A DNA stretch of 64,000 nt from Carettochelys insculpta. Taxonomy: Eukaryota; Chordata; Testudines; Carettochelyidae. Below are positions 58,201 through 64,000 of this stretch, in pieces. Made by a program: the position numbers and the translations under genes. The notes below the pieces were generated by a model. The model did no database searches and had not been told where the DNA came from. It saw nothing but the letters and a program-made list of their open reading frames with translations. The stretch is from NCBI RefSeq assembly GCF_033958435.1, contig NC_134146.1, forward strand, positions 26,744,501 through 26,808,500, given 5' to 3'. Every line of letters begins with the position of its first letter. Positions within the stretch are counted from its first letter, which is position 1.

Positions 58201-60006
58201 GATTCTCCTGGAACAAGCATAACAGCTTGACGGTGAGACTGATTAAATATTTTCAGTGCTTTAGTATCCTGGTGATAACATGCCCATGTTTCATGGTCAG
58301 AGTGAAGTGGAAATTGCTACAGCACGTTCATTGTGGATGTTGATTTTTTTTTTTTTATGTTGTGTATACCAATTCTAGACTCAATGGTTTAATCTGCTGT
58401 TAGCAGAGGATGTTGTGTACAGAAAAAGAGGGTGTGTGTGACACAACTACAAGAGATGCATTGCAAAAGATGATAAACACATTCTTCTTAGGCTTTGTTT
58501 GCTGTAACAAAACACTTAGAGAGCCACCCACATGCATAGCCTGGTGTTCCATTGCGCAATTGAGTTTTTCCTGTGGAGTGCATTGGAATGGTGTTAGGTT
58601 TTGTGATGTCCTCATGTGTCCCCTGCTGAATCTGTCAGCCTCTTACTAGGTCGTGGATGCGCTGTCATTTTTATGGTGGCCTGAACACACAGAGGAAACA
58701 CTGGCTAATAATCTCTCCCCTCTTTCTGACTTCTGCCACTTCTGAAGGTATATGGAAGTACTGCTGCAGCCTCCTGAAGTGGCAATCTGAGAATCTCTCT
58801 CATGAAGGATGCAATTTTCATACTGTAAATGCACTTGACCTTCTTGAGAAAATATGATAGGCCAGTCTTGTTTTTTCAGCAAACTCCTGACCTTTGACTT
58901 TCTTTTGCCATTCCTTTCTAACTAGTTAACTTGCTTCCTTGAATCCGCTCTTCTTTCTTGTCTGTCTTCCTCGTTTGTTTTTCCTCTCCCTCATCAGTTT
59001 CTCTCGCATCCAGTTTTCTCATCTTGGGACCCTTCCTTTCATCCCATTGTCCTTCATATTTGGGTGTCCTCATTTTTTCTCATGGCTTTAACAACCACCT
59101 TTAGGCAGATGATTCCCAGGTAAACTTCTTCACCTCTGACTTCTTCCTTTGTTCAGTTTTGCATTCGCTTTTCTATCTAACAGCTTTTGGATATTCTGTC
59201 AACTTACTGACAAAAGCTGAACTCCTTCTACCACATCCTCCCAAACTCCAGTCATTTCTTCTTTCTCTTTGGTCTTCATCACTGTCAGTATTTCATTGAT
59301 CCTTTTTGTTTCTGTCTCTCATCTTCTCTCATCATAGCTAGTTTGTTGCCAAATAATACAAGTTTTAAATCCACCCTTTTCTCTCCATCCCTTCTGCTAA
59401 AATTCTTGACTATGCCTTGGGCATCTCCCTCCTCTTCTCAGACCCCTGGTCTATCCAAAACATGCCTGAAAAAATAAGCTACTTTGTTTGGTGCTTGGAC
59501 CGTGTAATAAGTCCATTTGAATCCCTTTTGATAGTTTCTCCTTGTCCTGTTTATCAAGTACAAATTTGTAGTTCTTCCCAGCAAGGCTCTTTATACCTTC
59601 ATTTTGTATAAATCTCTTTCTGGTCATTTCACTCTTCATGTTGACCAAGCTTCTCTCCTAACCACTCTGTTCACGTTCTTATCACACGCTTGTTCTCATG
59701 ACCTCTTCAGTGCTGCTCTTTGGCTAGGAGCAATCTCATGTCAAGCAACCTCGTGCTCATCATGCAGATGGTTCTCTAAAATACATATAATCTGTATTGC
59801 ATTGCATTTAAGTGATGATTGCCCAAAGTTATCCAAAAATAGTAGTAATTACGTACACAATAGCTTAAGTAATTAGTTAGGTTGGAGAACTGAGCATGGG
59901 AAAGTTAGAGAATACTAGACTTATGATTACAGATGCAACATAGTTTTGACTTCTTGTGCATGCATCCTGTGCCCTGAATTTGGGATAGATCCTGTGGGAA
60001 AAACAG
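55270..60006. other. Unique DNA, no gene seen
   Basis: AT-rich with a pyrimidine-rich tract at 58880-59330. No exon or repeat family recognised. Confidence 0.6.
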
Positions 60007-60008
60007 TA

Positions 60009-60406
60009 GGGCTGCGTCTATACTGGAGAGTTCTGTCGACAGACGGTGCTTTCTGTTGACAGAACTCAGGGAGAGTCCACACTCATAAAGCCTTCTGTCT
60101 ACAGTGTCTTGACAGAAATGTGCTTTTACCTCGACAGAGTTATTGCTCAAAAATTTGAGGCATAACACTCTGTCTAGAGAAGTACAGTGTAGACCCTTCT
60201 GTCCACAGAGAGGGCTTCCAATTTCCAGGCAGCCCTGTTTGCAGAGTTGTCATTCCACTTTCTGTCACCAGACAGCAGTGCAGTCTGGCAGTTCTCTGTT
60301 GACAGAGGAAGTTGTGTGTAGCAGCTCTCTGTCAACAGAGGTTCTGTTGTGATTTCTTTGTTGACAGTGACTTCTGTTGACAGATGCTCCTAGTGTAGGC
60401 ATAGCC
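60009..60406. mobile_element. MITE family B copy 2, CTGTTGACAGA-motif rich
   Basis: Ends GGGCTGCGTCTATACTGGAG and complement of CTAGTGTAGGCATAGCC, flanked by TA (60007-60008, 60407-60408). About a dozen copies of the palindrome TCTGTYGACAGA or close variants fill the interior. Confidence 0.8.
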
Positions 60407-61060
60407 TAGATGATCATGTAATTAAAGATTTTATCATAGTGCTTATGCACAAGGAACCTGAGTAAGGTTTCATGGCAGCCTTAATACTGACATTTCCTAA
60501 CTGTCAAGTGCTTCATTGTATAACTTAAATTTATTTTGAAATAGTTTTTTGTCTGCTGTTTCCCAAGATTATATTTAAAAAAGGAAAAGCAAATTCTGGT
60601 GATTTGCAATAGATTATTTTTCAACCAAAGCTGAATGGAATTTCACAGGAGAAAGAAAAGATACTTCTGTAACTCAGAAATCTTACCCTTGCTATATTTC
60701 AAAGGCTTGTTAACAACCATGTGGGGAGAGGGGACAAAGGGCTAGAGTATCGTAAGAAAATGTTGCACAAATATTTTATACTATTCCATTTAACCCAATT
60801 GCCTTCTGAGGAAACAAGGTTTTTGAAGATGACGTAGAGGATTCTAGAGATGCACTTCATGTCCTTTCCTTGTGGTGATATGGAAACATCATTAGCTACC
60901 CTTCTTCAATTTAAAATATTTTTTAATATTGAACAGATGTGACACACCTTATTAGACTCCATACATTTAACATCTGTCTCCATTACTGCTTTCCTGGCTG
61001 ACTTTGTTTACTGTTTATTTTGGTCAGCCAAATAGAGTTAAGCTTACAAATAACTTAACA

Positions 61061-61226
61061 AGTATCAGAGGGGTAGCCGTGTTAGTCTGGATCTGTAGAG
61101 CAACGAAGGGTCCTGTGGCACCTTATAGACTAACAGAAAAGTTTAGAGCATGAGCTTTCGTGAGTTAACTCACGAAAGCTCATGCTCTAAACTTTTCTGT
61201 TAGTCTATAAGGTGCCACAGGACCCT
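61061..61226 (+). mobile_element. Fold-back PLE-tail insertion, 13 bp duplication
   Basis: A different tail subfamily (TATCAGAGGGGTAGCCGTGT start; arm with GTGGCACCTTATAGACTAAC). Left arm has the terminus; the inverted arm ends at GCCACAGGACCCT without it. The arms meet at GAGTTAACTC. Flanked by AAATAACTTAACA (61048-61060 and 61227-61239). Arms are nearly identical. Confidence 0.9.
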
Positions 61227-61239
61227 AAATAACTTAACA

Positions 61240-63246
61240 GTGAACTCTCGTCACAAAAAAAAAAAAAATCAAACAATCTCAGGATGGCCAGTGAGAGGAA
61301 GGAAATGCCCCTGTACCAGTTAATCAGGTGGTTTTACTATGGTATTTTTTGGGGAACTGTAGAGTACCCTTGCCCTTCTGTGCAGGTAGTGTGCCCAGAT
61401 GCTTACCAAGACAAAATCTCAGAGTAAACAGAGATGACATGCCTGGTCCCCCATTCTGATGTCTTCTGTGGGTTTGCCTGTGCAGTTTAAAGGAATGCAG
61501 TTTTCAGTGTTGCATCATCTTCTGGGTGACTTTCCAAGTCAGTTGCTCATGTAGTGTCAATGTAGTCTAGGCTGTTCCGAAGCCCAGAGTGCCTGGGGAC
61601 TTTTGGCATTTGGAACCGCTCAGACTCGATTGCATGCTAGTGCATGAATGGTTGACTTGTGCAGATGAACCACCTGGGCCCAGAGTTCCCTCTCCTCCCC
61701 GCCCCTTCAGGATGGCAGTAGGAGTTAGGGAGTGGGGACTAGAAATGAGATGGCAAAATTGTAATGTGAAAGGAAACTGGAAGAAATGGAGGAGGAGGAG
61801 GAAGAAGGGAGACAGAAAAGGCTGTAGGAGGAGCAGAAAGTTCAAAGCCTGTGACAAGCCATCTGTTTGTTTTCTTTCATGCCTCTAAGAGCAAAAAAAT
61901 TGCCTTCTGTTTCTAAAACACATTCATGCTCTGCTCTCTAACATATCCCCCTGCATCTCATCTCATCTCCTTTATTTGCAAACATGTCTAGCCTTTCATC
62001 CCCTCCTGCTCCTTTTAGGAACCATACCATATCCTCAAACCAAAAAAGGACAAGCTTCCCCTCTCTCAGCCAGGTTGGGCTCCTCCTAAATCACCTAAGG
62101 CACTATCTGCCGCTTCAGGGTTAGCAATGAGAGAAGTGATAGGAAATTTGATTTACAGGTAAATCAGAAAAGAATTTAAAGGCTTTTGTGAGGTCTCTGA
62201 AAGGATAAAATGCCAGGAAACACTTGATTGAATCCTGGTTTCAGAGAGGTGCTGGCCTGGGTTTCTATACAATCAGATGGCTACAATTTTTTGTGAACAT
62301 TGACTATATGTTGTCTGATTGCTGTCTGTTATAAGAGTCTATATAGACATTGGTTTAAAGCAAATTGCAAAATTTCAAAATACCGCTTGGTTGAAAAAGA
62401 GCAAACAAATCCCTTTTTCTAATAAAAGCAAATGTGTAAAGCAGGAAGAAGTGATAAACTAAACTGCTACAGTACATTCAACATAAAAATGATTGTCATG
62501 TATTATCAACACAGAAATTATATTCTTTCTGTTAGTTTTGAGTCCTTCTACCTTAGGATAATCATTCAAGTGTAGGATAATCATTAAGCAATGTAGGTTT
62601 TTTGAAAGTATTATATATTGACATATTTTGTCTCCTGAATTTAGAGACTATCAGAAGTACAGCTCATACAGTTGCTAAGTTGTTTAATAGTTACGTGGTT
62701 CTTCCAAGTGACTCCTAAAGTTAACAAGTTTCAACATGATTTCAAATGATTGAGAAGGAGGAGAGTCCTTATTTTTCATAGTATAATTAACAGAACTCAA
62801 ATATATTTTTTCCTTTTTATAAGAAGAGAAAAGAATTGAACATAAATCTTTTCTAACTAATTTTGAAATGTATGGAGTTTTTTTAGTATCCGCTAATATG
62901 CCTTTAAGAAACAGCACTTCCGTGAGATTCTGAGCTCCTGGATTTCCATACATATTTCAAGGGAAATGATTAGAAAAAATTTAAATTTTTGGAAATAGCA
63001 AGTACATTATGTTTTCATCACATTTTGAATGGATAGAAGATTAGTGAAATCTCATTTCTGGCCACAACTTTAATGCTTGTTGTTCAAAGTGATGTCTAAT
63101 TTGTGATTCTAAGCACTTTCATCCAGTGATGTTTTAAATCCCATTTTCTACTTATTTAAAAGTGGATAAACAGGGTGATACTTATGTTTTAAAATATGTA
63201 ATGAATACCTTATCAGACATTTTTGACAGCACTAAAAATGACTTAC
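61240..63246. other. Unique DNA, no gene seen
   Basis: Purine-rich patch at 61770-61840; otherwise AT-rich and unremarkable up to the candidate exon at 63247. Confidence 0.55.
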
Positions 63247-63322
63247 CTCTCATTATTATTGCACTCTGTCTCTTTGCCGCGTCTTCAGAATGCATTAGGC
63301 TCCTCAAAAATGCATCTTGTAA
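63247..63322 (-). other. Candidate 5' exon of GPR87 or of another minus-strand gene
   Basis: A 76-base minus-strand segment between an acceptor-like GGTTTAG and a textbook donor (GAGAG, then GTAAGTC). The open frame includes two in-frame ATGs and reads LMHSEDAAKRQSAIIMR plus one extra base. That single base is exactly what the GPR87 coding exon needs (it would complete GAT, giving MR-DYHMGQ). The distance, 18.7 kb, is compatible with the long first intron I recall for mammalian GPR87. The opposite strand is also open here, so protein-coding use is uncertain. The peptide does not resemble the human GPR87 N-terminus. Confidence 0.35.
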
Positions 63323-63589
63323 CTAAACCAGGCATAAAAGTATTCCTTGCAAAAAAGTAGTAATATAAACCATTTCTGGATGTTCAGCCTTTTCTCACTA
63401 AAAATGATTCTGTGGCCTTTCTGATTGCGTTTTGTGACACTTGATCAGAGAGTCGAAATTCCCCCTGCCAGGAACAAGTGAAGCAAATGGCTTTCTCATT
63501 ACTAGGAGTGACTCACAAGCCAGAGTAGGTAAGATCTGCAGACTTCCTGAGTCTGGAGCAGTAATAGCTGAAGAAGCACAGTGATTCAC

Positions 63590-63640
63590 CTGGAGCAGTG
63601 GCTTACTGTCTTTAAGGTCAGAAGCATTTAAGAAAGGGAG
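63590..63640 (-). other. Weak candidate exon next to the 63.3 kb exon
   Basis: A 51-base minus-strand segment between CTTCACAG and a GTGAAT donor encodes 17 residues (LPFLNASDLKDSKPLLQ) and ends in phase 0, as the exon at 63247-63322 would require. An alternative acceptor (CTTTCAG) would start it at 63651. It lies in a longer open minus frame (63398-63661). No homology recognised. Confidence 0.12.
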
Positions 63641-64000
63641 CTGTGAAGAGTCTGAAAGCATGTTTTACTGTACCTGTGTGATCATGCCCATATGTTTAGG
63701 TTAATACTGCTTTTAGTAGAGAGAATATGAATTTAATGTGGCACTTAAATTTTTTTGCTAGACATACGTAAATCTGCCTTCTGTTGTTCTTGACTGGAGG
63801 TTTGCAACCAAAATAGTGGCAAGAGCCATTTTTTCAAATTCAGTTACAAAATCAGTACTTCAAGAACTACAATGCATGTAAATACGAGACAGTCCTTAAT
63901 AAATAACGTCAAACCATACTTTTCTGTAATCCCTATTTTAAGAACAGCACAAACGCAATGGTTTGTACCAGTTACAAAGTTTGTTACTTTCACCCCCATC

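Noticed and set aside
61061..61226. tRNA-derived SINE interpretation of the tail repeats
   Set aside because: No A-box/B-box or tRNA-like head found. The minus-strand copy at 24564-25060 links this sequence to PLE endonuclease coding sequence instead.
61061..61226. Hairpin DNA transposon (MITE) interpretation of the fold-back units
   Set aside because: Duplications of varying length (10-14 bp) and asymmetric arms fit retrotransposition, not cut-and-paste with fixed duplications.
1..64000. MED12L exons on the plus strand
   Set aside because: Expected from mammalian synteny around GPR87, but no segment matched MED12L peptides as I know them. Short exons could have been missed.

Overview
This window looks like vertebrate nuclear DNA, most probably from a turtle. 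The evidence is AT-rich, intron-poor sequence with one clear protein-coding gene and many decayed transposons of types typical of turtle genomes. These include CR1 LINEs (one ends in a TTCTTATG octamer repeat), Penelope-like element (PLE) relics, Tigger/pogo and hAT elements, and several palindromic MITE families. The subfamily mix (short PLE tails, MITEs with TTCGAAGT-like interiors) reminds me of softshell turtles, but that is inference only. I see no bacterial-type operons, CRISPR, tRNA or rRNA.

The gene is GPR87, a P2Y12-like class A GPCR, on the minus strand at 43550-44586. Its main coding exon has a clear splice acceptor and a polyadenylation signal 61 bases past the stop. In mammals GPR87 lies among P2RY14, P2RY13 and P2RY12, antisense inside introns of MED12L. 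I could not recognise any MED12L exon or P2RY coding exon here. Three minus-strand segments upstream of GPR87 (45320-45368, 48525-48654, 63247-63322) have good splice sites and are candidate leader exons, or exons of an unidentified transcript.

Layout: 1-5800 holds pogo/Tigger-like MITEs and a PLE with a YIDD reverse-transcriptase remnant and a CpG-rich insert. 5800-12480 is mostly unique AT-rich DNA with hAT-type repeats and a CR1 tail. 12480-14560 is a nearly intact CR1 reverse-transcriptase segment. 14600-25100 has GC-rich repeats, a solo LTR, MITEs and a minus-strand PLE tail. 25100-38340 is unique DNA with CR1 pieces and fold-back PLE copies. 38342-41131 is a complete-ended Tigger transposon with a CR1 nested in its transposase. 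41600-64000 holds GPR87, more MITEs and a (TG)n(TA)n microsatellite.

The most striking structure is a set of short PLE-derived insertions. Five are inverted dimers, two are simpler, and all seven are bounded by 10-14 bp target-site duplications readable in the sequence. The dimers share one design: one full-ended arm plus a shorter inverted arm. The arms contain a hammerhead-ribozyme-like core, CTGANGA / stem / GAAA.
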